Part shown: positions 22,988 to 33,907 of the stretch, in pieces
How positions within the stretch are numbered: the stretch's first letter is position 1
Layout of the letters: every line of letters starts with the position of its first letter
Assembly (NCBI RefSeq): GCF_014653695.1
Contig: NZ_BNAR01000002.1
Span: forward strand, 558,001-622,000
From: Lentzea cavernae
Lineage (GTDB): Bacteria; Actinomycetota; Actinomycetes; Mycobacteriales; Pseudonocardiaceae
Direction: 5' to 3'
Length of the DNA stretch: 64,000 nucleotides
Notes under the pieces: generated by a model
What the model was told of the DNA's origin: nothing
What the model saw: the letters and a program-made list of their open reading frames with translations, nothing else
Databases searched by the model: none
Position numbers and translations under genes: made by a program

Positions 22988-23728
22988 ATGACGACGAAGG
23001 TTTTCCCGGCCGTGGGGCCGGTGGTGCGCCACGGCGCGGAGATGCTCGTGGCGATGCTGGTCGGGATGGCCCTGTTCGGGCCCCTGTGGACGCCTGAGCG
23101 GGTCGAGGTGGCCGCTCTGTGGATGGCGGCCTCGATGTCCGTGCCGATGGCGTTGTGGATGCTCTACCGCGGCCACGGCCGGATCCTCGAGATGTGCGCG
23201 GCGATGGTCGTGCCGTACGCCGTGCTGCTGGTGCCGCACTGGCTCGGCGTGCTGGACGCCGACGCGGTCATAATGGGCGGGCACCTGCTGATGCTGCCCG
23301 CGATGGCGTTCGTGCTGGTCCGCTACCGGCACGAGCACGGCACGCCCAGCACGCACCCGGTGGTCCGGGCCGTGGGAGACCGCTGGCCCGCGGTGATCGC
23401 GCTGGCGGTCACGTTCGACTTCTGGCAGGCGCACGTCGTGCCGCCCGTGTGGACGCTGCTGCTGTGCCAGGCCGTCTACCTGTTCTGGGGCCGGCGGGCG
23501 CCGCGGGTGCAGCTCGCGGTGTTCAGCCTGTACGCGGCGCTGGCGGTGGTCGTGATCATGATGTCCGCCTCGGCCGGGGTGCTGGTGATCGCACTCGGGT
23601 GGGGCGCGCACGCCGTCTGGGACCTCGTGCACCACGTGCGCAACGCCGTCGTGCCGCGCTGGTGGTCGGAGTTCTGCGGCGTGTTCGACCTGGTCATCGC
23701 CGTGACGATCCTGATCGCGTGGTTCTAG
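22988..23728 (+). CDS. Multi-pass membrane protein of unknown function (possible sensor partner of the downstream kinase)
   Basis: The protein has 246 residues with about seven hydrophobic segments and no soluble domain. Histidines and aspartate/tryptophan in membrane segments (LLVPHWLGVLDAD, VTFDFWQAHVVPP, WGAHAVWDLVHHVRN) are striking and could bind a metal, heme or ligand. Its stop is 4 bp from the histidine kinase start, so the three genes to 25402 form an operon. Small membrane proteins often accompany DesK-type kinases that lack sensor domains, so a sensory role is plausible (inference). No family name can be given. Confidence 0.8.
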   Translation: MTTKVFPAVGPVVRHGAEMLVAMLVGMALFGPLWTPERVEVAALWMAASMSVPMALWMLYRGHGRILEMCAAMVVPYAVLLVPHWLGVLDADAVIMGGHLLMLPAMAFVLVRYRHEHGTPSTHPVVRAVGDRWPAVIALAVTFDFWQAHVVPPVWTLLLCQAVYLFWGRRAPRVQLAVFSLYAALAVVVIMMSASAGVLVIALGWGAHAVWDLVHHVRNAVVPRWWSEFCGVFDLVIAVTILIAWF

Positions 23729-23732
23729 GCTG

Positions 23733-24800
23733 ATGGCGATGAACGACCTCCCGCACACCGCGTTGCGCGGCGCCCTGCACCTGCTGTGGATGAGCTCCCT
23801 CGTCGTGCCGCTGGTGTCGGTGCTGCGCGAGCCGTCCGCGATGCGCTGGTTCGGGGTGCTGGGCCTGCTCGTGCTGGCCGTGGCGTTCGCGGTGACGTTG
23901 CGCGGCGGGCCGCTGTGGGTTCTCGGCGTCGCGATCCTGATGTCGATGCCGCTGGTGGCGCCGGCCGGGCCGGAGGAGCTGTCGACGTGGGCGTGGATCG
24001 GCGGCGCCGCGGCGGGCTTCGCGCCGTTGCTGCTCTCGGGTCCGTGGAGGTGGCTCGCCGCCATCGGCGCGGTGGTGGTGTCGGGTGTGGTCGGGGAGTT
24101 CGTCGGCGGCTACTACACGACCTACCAGGTGATCGCGGCCCTGGTGGGGCTGACGATCATCGCGATGGCAGGGCTGCCGATGTGGTTCGCCGGGCTCCTC
24201 GAACAGGCGCGGGCCGGGCGGGAGGCGCAGTCCGAGCTGGCGGTGAGCGAGGAACGGCTGCGGTTCGCCCGTGACGTGCACGACCTGCTGGGGCACCGGC
24301 TGACGGTGATCGCGCTGAAGTCCGAGCTGGCCGGGCGTCTCGCCTCCTCCGATCCGGAGAGGTCGGCCGCGGAGGCGTTCGAGGCGCAACGGCTGGCCTC
24401 CTCGGCGTTGGAGGAGGTGCGTGACGCGGTGCACGGCTATCGCGCCGTGAACCTGCCCGAGCAGCTCGAGGCCGTCCAGAACGTGCTGCAGGAAGCAGGC
24501 ATCCGGTGCACCGTCTCCGAGGCGCCGGTGGAAGGTGAACGCGCGACACAACTGGCGTTGGCGTTGCGCGAGGCGTGCACCAACGTGCTGCGGCACAGCC
24601 ACGCGACGTGGTGCATGATCGATGTCGCCGTCGCCGAGGAGGAGGTGCGGATGACCGTCACGAACGACGGCGCCGAGAAGCCTTCCAGCGAGGGCAACGG
24701 GCTTCGCGGCCTGCGTGAGCGGCTCGCGGCCGTGGGGGGTCAGGTGTCCGTGGAGAAGTCCGGCGACGTGTTCACGCTGCTGGTCGTGGTGCCCGCGTGA
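23733..24800 (+). CDS. DesK/NarX-type sensor histidine kinase
   Basis: The protein has 355 residues. Five to six transmembrane helices fill residues ~10-155, with little extracellular loop. HisKA_3 has phospho-acceptor H183 in RFARDVHDLLGH, and the HATPase domain has an N-box around LREACTNVLRHS, then VTNDGAE and GNGLRGLRERLAAVGG. The domain structure matches B. subtilis DesK, which senses membrane thickness, but the stimulus here is unknown. It is the middle of an operon: the membrane protein at 22988 precedes it by 4 bp and the regulator start overlaps its stop (GTGA). Confidence 0.93.
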   Translation: MAMNDLPHTALRGALHLLWMSSLVVPLVSVLREPSAMRWFGVLGLLVLAVAFAVTLRGGPLWVLGVAILMSMPLVAPAGPEELSTWAWIGGAAAGFAPLLLSGPWRWLAAIGAVVVSGVVGEFVGGYYTTYQVIAALVGLTIIAMAGLPMWFAGLLEQARAGREAQSELAVSEERLRFARDVHDLLGHRLTVIALKSELAGRLASSDPERSAAEAFEAQRLASSALEEVRDAVHGYRAVNLPEQLEAVQNVLQEAGIRCTVSEAPVEGERATQLALALREACTNVLRHSHATWCMIDVAVAEEEVRMTVTNDGAEKPSSEGNGLRGLRERLAAVGGQVSVEKSGDVFTLLVVVPA

Positions 24801-25402
24801 TCAGGGTGCTGCTGGCCGACGACGAGGAGCTGATCCGCGACGCGCTCGCGGCGCTGCTCGACCTGGAGCCGGACCTCGAGGTGGTGGCCCGCGCGGGAGA
24901 CGGCCGGGCCGCCGTCGAGGCCGCGCGGGCGCACCGCCCGGACGTGGCCGTGGTGGACCTGCAGATGCCCGAACTGGACGGCCTGGAGGTCACTCTGGAG
25001 CTGGCGCGCGTGCTGCCGTCGTGCGCTGTCGTGGTCCTGACCGGACGGGGCCGGCCGCCGCACCTGCAGCAGGCGCTGCACGCGGGCGCGAAGGGGTTCC
25101 TGCCCAAGGGATCCCCCGGCGGCACGCTGGCCGATGTGATCCGCCGCGTGCACGCCGGGTCGCGCTGGGTGGACCCGGCGCTGGCGGCCGACGCGCTGGC
25201 CGCTCCCCCGTGCCCGCTGACGCAGCGGGAGCTGGAGGTGTTGCGGCTCAGCGAGTTCGGCACCCCGGTCGCCGAGATCGCCTCGCGCACCTCGTTGTCC
25301 GCCGGGACCGTGCGCAACCACCTGGCGGCCGCGGTCGCGAAACTCGGTGTGGCACACCGTTCCGAGGCGTTCTCGGTGGCGCACGAGCACGGCTGGCTCT
25401 AG
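24797..25402 (+). CDS. NarL/DesR-family response regulator
   Basis: The protein has 201 residues from GTG 24797, overlapping the kinase stop by 4 bp. The receiver has DD at 8-9, phospho-acceptor D54 in VAVVDLQMP, T in VVLTGRG and K in FLPKGSP. The LuxR-type HTH covers ~140-195 (LTQRELEVLRLSEFGTPVAEIA, SAGTVRNHLAAAVAKLG). DesR-like regulators activate lipid desaturase or transporter genes; none is next to this operon, so its regulon lies elsewhere or is the operon itself. The stop TAG overlaps the convergent gene's stop in a CTAG. Confidence 0.93.
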   Translation: MIRVLLADDEELIRDALAALLDLEPDLEVVARAGDGRAAVEAARAHRPDVAVVDLQMPELDGLEVTLELARVLPSCAVVVLTGRGRPPHLQQALHAGAKGFLPKGSPGGTLADVIRRVHAGSRWVDPALAADALAAPPCPLTQRELEVLRLSEFGTPVAEIASRTSLSAGTVRNHLAAAVAKLGVAHRSEAFSVAHEHGWL

Positions 25403-26481
25403 CGCTTGAGGCAGGCCGGGACGGTGAGGGTGGTCGACTGGCCGTTGGTGAGGGTGCGGACGCTCGCTCCCAGCAGCAGGTCGCCCGCCTTGTCCAGCAC
25501 GGCGCGGGCCAGCCGGCTGGTGTCCTCGCTCTTCTCGAACACGCGCATGACCCTCGCGCCGGCGTTGACGGCTCTCGTCCAGCCCCGGGAGTGCGGCACC
25601 TCCAGCCAGTCCGCGACGTCCGCGTCGACGACCTGGCGCACCATCGCCGCGACCACGCCGTCGAAAGCCTTGCCGGGCACGAACTTCTCGTACAGCTCGA
25701 CGAGGTTCCTCGTCAGCTCGACGCCCTCCGCGGACGGCGCGTAGGACGCCCGCACCATCGTGGTGCTGAGCTCTTCGGCCTCTGCCAGCGTTTCCGGCAT
25801 CACGTCCGGGCGGATGCCGAGCACCGCGCCCGCGACGCGCCACACGTGGTAGTAGTCCTCCGCCTCGGTGTCGGTGACCGAGACGCCGATGCGGCGCATG
25901 CCGTCGATCACCTGCACGGAGAAGATCAGCATCGCGCCGAGCAGGTCCTGCTGGCACACGGGAACGCCTTCCTCGGCGTGGTCCCACTCGGGTGAGCGGC
26001 CGACGAAGTAGCGGACCGCGGCGTGGATCAGCCTGGTCTTCTGGATCGTCGGCACGAACGAGCCTCCCGCGCCGAAAGCGCTGGGCTCCATCATGTTCAG
26101 CACGAACTGCGACGTCTCCGACAGCCTGCGGTGCGGCTGGTTGAGCCTGTGCGTGAGCGTGAGGACCTTGGAGGGCCTGGGTTGCGCGTAGCAGTTGACC
26201 ATGGCGCCGAACGACAACACCGACGCCACGTGCACACCGTCGTCGACGAAGAACTCGTGCGCGCGGGCGACGCGGTCCTCGTCCATCCACTCCGGCGGGT
26301 CGTCCGTGGCCACCAGGTAGTCGCGGACCGCCTCCGGCAGGTTCTCCGGGATGGGCTCGTCGTTGCCGCGGAACTCGGCGAGCACCTGGTTGACCTCGTT
26401 CAGGCTGCCGGTCTCGACCAGGTGCGCGATCACGGCGTCGGCGAGCGGGTCGCCCTCGTACTTCAGCGTGTGCAGGTCCAC
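25399..26481 (-). CDS. MpaB-family oxygenase-like protein (DUF2236)
   Basis: The protein has 360 residues from GTG 26481. It shows the DUF2236 pattern: DDPPEWMDEDRVARAHEFF, an alpha-helical core with RRLSETSQFVLNMM, then TIQKTRLIHAAVR and YYHVWRVAGAVLG. The family is related to latex-clearing protein and to fungal MpaB, which binds heme and cleaves prenyl chains, so an oxygenase using a hydrophobic substrate is a fair guess; activity is unproven for most members. No signal peptide is seen. It sits 106 bp behind the FadR-type regulator gene on the same strand, and its stop codon overlaps that of the response regulator. Confidence 0.85.
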   Translation of the reverse strand: MDLHTLKYEGDPLADAVIAHLVETGSLNEVNQVLAEFRGNDEPIPENLPEAVRDYLVATDDPPEWMDEDRVARAHEFFVDDGVHVASVLSFGAMVNCYAQPRPSKVLTLTHRLNQPHRRLSETSQFVLNMMEPSAFGAGGSFVPTIQKTRLIHAAVRYFVGRSPEWDHAEEGVPVCQQDLLGAMLIFSVQVIDGMRRIGVSVTDTEAEDYYHVWRVAGAVLGIRPDVMPETLAEAEELSTTMVRASYAPSAEGVELTRNLVELYEKFVPGKAFDGVVAAMVRQVVDADVADWLEVPHSRGWTRAVNAGARVMRVFEKSEDTSRLARAVLDKAGDLLLGASVRTLTNGQSTTLTVPACLKR

Positions 26482-26587
26482 GTGGCCGAGCGTATGGGGC
26501 CGTTCGGGCCACTGATCGTGCCTCTCACCTCTTCGGCCCAGCGAATCCACGCGATCGTGCGGTGGCAAGGCCGTTGTGGCCGCGCTC

Positions 26588-27229
26588 TCAGGATCCGGAG
26601 TTGAGCACGTCGAACGCGTGCCTGCGGTGGACCGCGAACAGCTTCAGCGCGCCCTCCGCGTTCCCCAGGCGCAGCGCCGCCACCAGGTCCCGGTGCTCCT
26701 CCCGGATCTGCTCCAGGTACCCGTCCGTGCTCAGCTGCACCCGAGTGAGCAGGAACAGGTGCACCTGCGACCTGATCGCCTCCCACGCCTGGACGAGACG
26801 CGAGTGCCCGGCGGCGGCGTACACGGCGTCGTGGAACGCGATGTCGCAGCGCACCATCTCGTGCGGTGTGCGGGCGCGCTCCATCTCCTCCGCCGCGGCG
26901 GAGATCTCGTCCAGGGAGGCGCCCGTGGCCACCACTCGCTCCACGGCCAGGACCTCCAGGGCCCCGCGCAGGCTGTCCAGTTCGGCCACGTCCTGCAACG
27001 AGAGGACGGCAACGGTGGTGCCCCGGTGCCATTCGGCGCGGACCAGGCCCTCGCGTTCCAGCACGCGCAGCGCGTCGCGGACGGGGCCCCGGGAGACCTG
27101 CAGCGCCTCGGACAGCTCGACCTCGCGCAGGGCGCTGCCCGGCGGGTAGCGGCCGTCGAAGATCGCCTCGCGGACCAGGTCGGCGACCTCGCTGCCCAGG
27201 CCTCGCCGTCGTGCCGGACCGAGTGTCAT
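26588..27229 (-). CDS. GntR-family regulator, FadR (FCD) subfamily
   Basis: The protein has 213 residues from ATG 27229. An N-terminal winged helix (~8-75, LREVELSEALQVSRGPVRDALRVLEREGLV) is followed by an all-helical FCD effector domain (~85-210). Metal-binding FCD residues are suggested by CDIAFHDAVY (D and H) and EEHRDLVAAL. The family senses organic acids such as pyruvate, lactate, gluconate or aromatic acids. It is divergent from the VOC gene at 27280, and the 50-bp gap is nearly filled by palindromes and a direct repeat, so it probably controls itself and the VOC gene. The MpaB-type gene downstream may share its transcript. Confidence 0.92.
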   Translation of the reverse strand: MTLGPARRRGLGSEVADLVREAIFDGRYPPGSALREVELSEALQVSRGPVRDALRVLEREGLVRAEWHRGTTVAVLSLQDVAELDSLRGALEVLAVERVVATGASLDEISAAAEEMERARTPHEMVRCDIAFHDAVYAAAGHSRLVQAWEAIRSQVHLFLLTRVQLSTDGYLEQIREEHRDLVAALRLGNAEGALKLFAVHRRHAFDVLNSGS

Positions 27230-27234
27230 GTGAG

Positions 27235-27274
27235 CAATGTTAACAAGACGACCTCTTGTCTCAATGTTAACATT
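27235..27274. promoter_or_regulatory. Operator cluster between FadR-type and VOC genes
   Basis: CAATGTTAAC occurs twice in direct orientation (27235-27244 and 27262-27271). The second copy is part of the perfect palindrome AATGTTAACATT (27263-27274). Between them ACAAGA (27243-27248) and TCTTGT (27254-27259) form another dyad. The block is A+T-rich against a ~70% G+C background and covers both start regions, as expected for a GntR/FadR autoregulated switch. Confidence 0.7.
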
Positions 27275-27279
27275 CTTAC

Positions 27280-27699
27280 ATGCCGAACATCCCGCGCTTC
27301 CACCTGGCCATGCCCGTCGACGACCTCGCCGCCGCCCGCCGCTTCTACGGCGAGACGCTCGGCCTCGAGCAGGGCCGCAGTTCCGACACCTGGGTCGACT
27401 GGAACCTGCACGGCCACCAGTTCGTCACCCACCTCGCGCCGGCGAGGACCGAGCGCGTCAGCAACCCGGTCGACGGCCACGACGTGCCGGTCCCCCACTT
27501 CGGCCTGGTCCTGACCGTCGAGGAGTTCCAGGTCCTCGCGGAGAAGCTGACGAACGCCGGCACGAAGTTCGTCATCGAGCCGTACGTGCGCTTCAAGGGC
27601 GAGCCCGGCGAGCAGTGGACGATGTTCCTGCTGGACCCGGCGGGCAACGCGCTCGAGTTCAAGGCCTTCGCGGACGACTCCCAGGTGTTCGCCGTCTAA
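27280..27699 (+). CDS. VOC-superfamily (glyoxalase/dioxygenase-fold) protein
   Basis: The protein has 139 residues forming two beta-alpha-beta-beta-beta modules: residues 5-60 ([23 protein letters not shown]) and 72-139 ([34 protein letters not shown]). Possible metal ligands are H8, H73 and the Glu in NALEFKAF, the layout of glyoxalase I-type and extradiol-like members. The reaction cannot be assigned. It diverges from the FadR-type gene, and its ATG follows the AATGTTAACATT palindrome by 5 bp with no ribosome-binding site, so the mRNA may be leaderless. The P450 gene follows after 96 bp on the same strand. Confidence 0.88.
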   Translation: MPNIPRFHLAMPVDDLAAARRFYGETLGLEQGRSSDTWVDWNLHGHQFVTHLAPARTERVSNPVDGHDVPVPHFGLVLTVEEFQVLAEKLTNAGTKFVIEPYVRFKGEPGEQWTMFLLDPAGNALEFKAFADDSQVFAV

Positions 27700-27714
27700 A
27701 GACGTCCTAAAAAT

Positions 27715-27731
27715 CTTGCACAACGCGCAAG
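27715..27731. promoter_or_regulatory. Dyad upstream of the P450 gene
   Basis: CTTGC (27715-27719) and GCAAG (27727-27731) form an inverted repeat in a locally A+T-rich stretch 65 bp before the P450 start. It is a candidate operator or promoter element, possibly for the TetR protein at 29270 (inference). Confidence 0.35.
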
Positions 27732-27795
27732 TTTGAGTAACTTGGAGGTGACGCCGAGCCACGACCCGGTCACACCGGGTCAGACAGGGGAAGCC

Positions 27796-29040
27796 ATGAC
27801 CACGGCCGAGCGGCAGCGCAACGCGGCGCAGCTCATCCGTCCGCAGCTGCCTGCCGAACTCATCGAGAAGCGCGCCGGGTGCCCGTTCGACCCGGCCGCG
27901 GGGCTCACCGAGCTGAGCGGGCAGGGGCGGATCCACCGGATCGAGCACAAGGGTGAGACCGTCTGGCTCGTCACCGGCCACGACGAGGCCCGGGCGGTGC
28001 TCGCCGCACCCGAGATGAGCTCGGACCGGATCAACAGCCCGCGCGCCAGGGCCCTGATCTCCCCCGAGCTGCACGCGGAGATGTTCCCGCCGGAGCGGCA
28101 GGCCGGGTCGTTCATCTTCATGGACGCTCCCCGGCACACCCGCTTCCGCAGGCTGCTGACCGGCCAGTTCACCGTGCGCAGGATGCGCGACCTGACGCCC
28201 CGAGTGCACGAGATCGTCACCAGCGCCCTCGACGCGATGATCGAGAAGGGACCGCCGGCCGATCTCGTGCACGACTTCGCGCTGCCGGTGCCGTCACTCG
28301 TGATCTGCGAACTGCTCGGCGTCGACTACGGCGACCGTGACGAGTTCCAGCAGCGCACGGCCAAACTGCTCAGCCTCAACACCACCGTCGACGAGCAGAT
28401 CAAGAACGGCACCGACCTGCGCCGGTTCATGCACAAGCTCGTCGTAGACAAGCAGAAGGCACCCGGCGACGACCTGCTCTCCGGCCTGGTGCGCGACACC
28501 GACCTCACCGTCGACGAACTGGTCGGCATCGCGAACCTCCTGCTGATCGCCGGCCACGAGACCACGGCGAACATGCTGGCCCTCGGCACGTTCGCCCTGC
28601 TCGAACACCCCGACCAGTTCGCCAAGCTCCGCGACGACCCCGCACTGGTCGACAACGCGGTCGAGGAGCTCCTGCGCTACCTGTCGATCATCAGCTCCGG
28701 CGTCTCCCGCCACGCCAAGGAGGACGTCGTCATCGGCGACGCCACCATCCGCGCCGGCGAGACGGTCGTCGTGTCGGTGCCCGCGGTCAACCGCGACGAC
28801 AGCCAGTACGACGACCCGCACGAACTCAGGGTCGACCGCCCGCGCGGCCACCACGTGGCGTTCGGCCACGGCATCCACCAGTGCCTCGGCCAGCAACTGG
28901 CGCGCGTGGAGATGGCGGTCGGCTTCACTGAACTGCTGCGCCGCCTGCCGGAGTTGAAGCTCGCCGTGCCCGCCGACGAGGTGCCGTTGCGGACCGACAT
29001 GTCCATCTACGGCGTGCACTCGCTCCCGGTGACCTGGTGA
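27796..29040 (+). CDS. Cytochrome P450
   Basis: The protein has 414 residues from ATG 27796, preceded by AGGGGAA; the open frame extends upstream but lacks such a site. Class I bacterial P450 features are the I-helix AGHETTA (~252-258), the ExxR in EELLRYL, and the heme-binding loop FGHGIHQCLGQQLAR with proximal C363. It resembles the CYP105/CYP107 kind of soluble actinobacterial monooxygenases and needs a ferredoxin and reductase, neither encoded nearby. It could act on a xenobiotic or an endogenous metabolite. A TetR regulator is convergent downstream, a VOC protein lies upstream. No biosynthetic core gene is close by, so a natural-product role is not supported here. Confidence 0.93.
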   Translation: MTTAERQRNAAQLIRPQLPAELIEKRAGCPFDPAAGLTELSGQGRIHRIEHKGETVWLVTGHDEARAVLAAPEMSSDRINSPRARALISPELHAEMFPPERQAGSFIFMDAPRHTRFRRLLTGQFTVRRMRDLTPRVHEIVTSALDAMIEKGPPADLVHDFALPVPSLVICELLGVDYGDRDEFQQRTAKLLSLNTTVDEQIKNGTDLRRFMHKLVVDKQKAPGDDLLSGLVRDTDLTVDELVGIANLLLIAGHETTANMLALGTFALLEHPDQFAKLRDDPALVDNAVEELLRYLSIISSGVSRHAKEDVVIGDATIRAGETVVVSVPAVNRDDSQYDDPHELRVDRPRGHHVAFGHGIHQCLGQQLARVEMAVGFTELLRRLPELKLAVPADEVPLRTDMSIYGVHSLPVTW

Positions 29041-29176
29041 CCTGATCCAGGGTTTGTCGCGCGGGTCCGTTCGGTGGGGTCGCGGTCGGGAGAGCGGCGG
29101 CCTCGTGCCACGGCGTGTTCGGGTGCTGCGGCGGTGCCCGACTCCGGGCTCTCGGCCGCGACCGTCGCAGACAAGA

Positions 29177-29206
29177 CTCGCGGGACCCAGGCTGGTGTCC
29201 CGCGAG
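29177..29206. terminator. Hairpin between convergent P450 and TetR genes
   Basis: CTCGCGGGAC (29177-29186) pairs perfectly with GTCCCGCGAG (29197-29206) across a 10-nt loop. It lies in the 229-bp gap 29041-29269, which otherwise shows no gene. It may terminate both flanking transcripts. Confidence 0.6.
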
Positions 29207-29269
29207 CCCGCGCGGCAGGAGCGACGAGCAAGCACCCCCGAAGCGGCGCGGCTACCCAGGACGTCCCGG

Positions 29270-29860
29270 CTACCTCGTGAACCCGGCCCCGAGCTGGTCG
29301 ATCATCCGGCCGACCAGCTCGGTAGCCGTGTACCTCTCCGCCGCCTGAGGCGTGTCCAACCACCACTGCACGACCGCGCGCATCGACGCGAGGATCGCCG
29401 ACGCCGTCACAGCCGGATAGGGGTCGTCCAACGGGTCCACCCCGCACCGCACCGCGATGGCCGACGCCAACGCCTGCTCACGAGCGGAGTAGGCAGCGAA
29501 CACGTGCGGCAGCAGCGCAGGATGGCGGCGCAGCTCGCGCACCTGGCGGAGCCGGTCGAGGTCGACGTGGCGCGGGTAGATCGAGTGCAACGCCTCGCGC
29601 AGCGCGACCAGCACCGGTTCGTCCGAGGGCCGGGCGGCGAACTCCTCCACGAACGCGAGCGCCGTGGCCGTGTCGCCGGCTACGACGGCTTCCTCCTTGG
29701 AGGAGAAGTAGTTGAAGAACGTCCGCAGGGACACGCCGGCCGCCCGCGCGATCTGCTCCACCGTCACCCGGTCGAGGCCGTGCTCCACGCACAGACTCCG
29801 GGCGGCGTCACCCAGGGCTTCCCTGGTCGCCGCCTTCTTGCGTTCACGCAGGCCCGTCAC
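29270..29860 (-). CDS. TetR/AcrR-family regulator
   Basis: The protein has 196 residues from GTG 29860. The HTH (~10-55) reads VTVEQIARAAGVSLRTFFNYFSSKEEAV, close to the TetR at 8534 but with a different effector domain. The C-terminal part (PAVTASAILASMRAVVQWWL) is of the common MftR/TetR_C type. It is divergent from the large subtilase gene at 29967 and convergent with the P450, so either could be its target. Two adjacent palindromes at 29911-29948 in the divergent promoter are candidate operators. Confidence 0.92.
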   Translation of the reverse strand: MTGLRERKKAATREALGDAARSLCVEHGLDRVTVEQIARAAGVSLRTFFNYFSSKEEAVVAGDTATALAFVEEFAARPSDEPVLVALREALHSIYPRHVDLDRLRQVRELRRHPALLPHVFAAYSAREQALASAIAVRCGVDPLDDPYPAVTASAILASMRAVVQWWLDTPQAAERYTATELVGRMIDQLGAGFTR

Positions 29861-29910
29861 GGGACGAAGAGTAAAGCGTACCGGAAATTGGTGTAGACCT
29901 TGTCACCCAC

Positions 29911-29948
29911 GTGAGCACCTCACTACGGTCCGTGAGAACGCTCTCACG
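29911..29948. promoter_or_regulatory. Tandem palindromes before the subtilase gene
   Basis: GTGAG-CAC-CTCAC (29911-29923) and CGTGAGA-ACGC-TCTCACG (29931-29948) are two perfect dyads sharing the GTGAG half-site. They end 9 bp before the GGAGG ribosome-binding site of the subtilase, a good position for repressor binding or for controlling both divergent genes. Confidence 0.6.
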
Positions 29949-29966
29949 AGACCTACGGAGGACCGG

Positions 29967-33021
<3,055 letters not shown>

Positions 33022-33047
<26 letters not shown>

Positions 33048-33855
33048 CGAACGCGCCCGCGTGCTCGCGAGCCCACGAGGCGAACGAGCGCGCGGGCCTT
33101 CCCAGCACGTCCTCGACGTCGCGCACCACCGTGTACCCCGCGGCGGGCATGTCCCGCTTCCACGCGAGGACGAAGTCGGCCACCTCGGCGGACCTTCCCG
33201 CCGCGAGCATCTCGTCCCGCGCCTCCTGCTCGGTCTGCTCGACGTAGGTGATCTCCCGGCCGATCGCCTCGCCGATCACGGCCACCTGTTCCGGCACGGA
33301 CAGCGATTCCGGCCCTGTCAGCGTGTACGTGCGGCCGCCGTGCCCACCCCTCGCGAGCACGGCGGCCGCCACCGCGCCGATGTCGCCTTCGTGCACGAGC
33401 GCACTCCGCGGGTACGCGAACGGCTCCCGCACCTCCCCCTTGAGGCGCACCGACTCGGCCCAGCTCAGCGTGTTCGACATGAAGTCCACCGGTCGCAGCA
33501 CGGTCCACTCCAGCGAACTCGCCGTGACCGCGTCCTCCAGCGGACTGTGAGACCCGCTCCACAGCGAGGTGACCCTGCGGACACCGGCCTTCTCCGCCCG
33601 CGCCACCAGTTCCGGCCCGGTGTGCAGTTCCGCGTAGTCGTCACCCGCGTTGGTCAGCAGGTGCACGCCGGACACGCCGTCGAACGGGACCGTCTCCGGT
33701 CTGGTCAGGTCGCCCTCGACGACCTCCACCCCGGCCGGGAACCGCGCCGTGGCGGCGTTCCTGGTGAGGGCGCGGACGTCGTGGCCCAGCGCGAGCAGTT
33801 CGCCGACCACCTGGCGCCCGGCGTTCCCGGTGGCACCTGTCACGAGAATCGTCAT
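33022..33855 (-). CDS. NmrA-like NAD(P)-binding oxidoreductase (atypical SDR)
   Basis: The protein has 277 residues from ATG 33855. It opens with MTILVTGATGNAGRQVV, a GxxGxxG Rossmann motif at 7-13, followed by DVRALTRN, the usual NADP-binding arginine region. The middle has LVHEGDIGAVAAAVL and TYTLTGPESLSV, hallmarks of the NmrA/QOR2-like group; the SDR catalytic Tyr-Lys pair is not evident. Members act as quinone reductases or redox sensors. It starts 52 bp from the divergent S9 peptidase and ends inside the end of the subtilase gene. No specific substrate can be assigned. Confidence 0.9.
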
Positions 33856-33907
33856 GGACCCGACCGTAAAACCTGTAGTTAGCTGGAGATCAAGCGAAGG
33901 AGACCGA

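Noticed and set aside
25399..29860. Natural-product gene cluster around the P450, VOC and MpaB-type genes
   Set aside because: No PKS, NRPS, terpene synthase, RiPP or glycosyltransferase gene lies within reach; these families occur singly in actinomycete chromosomes.
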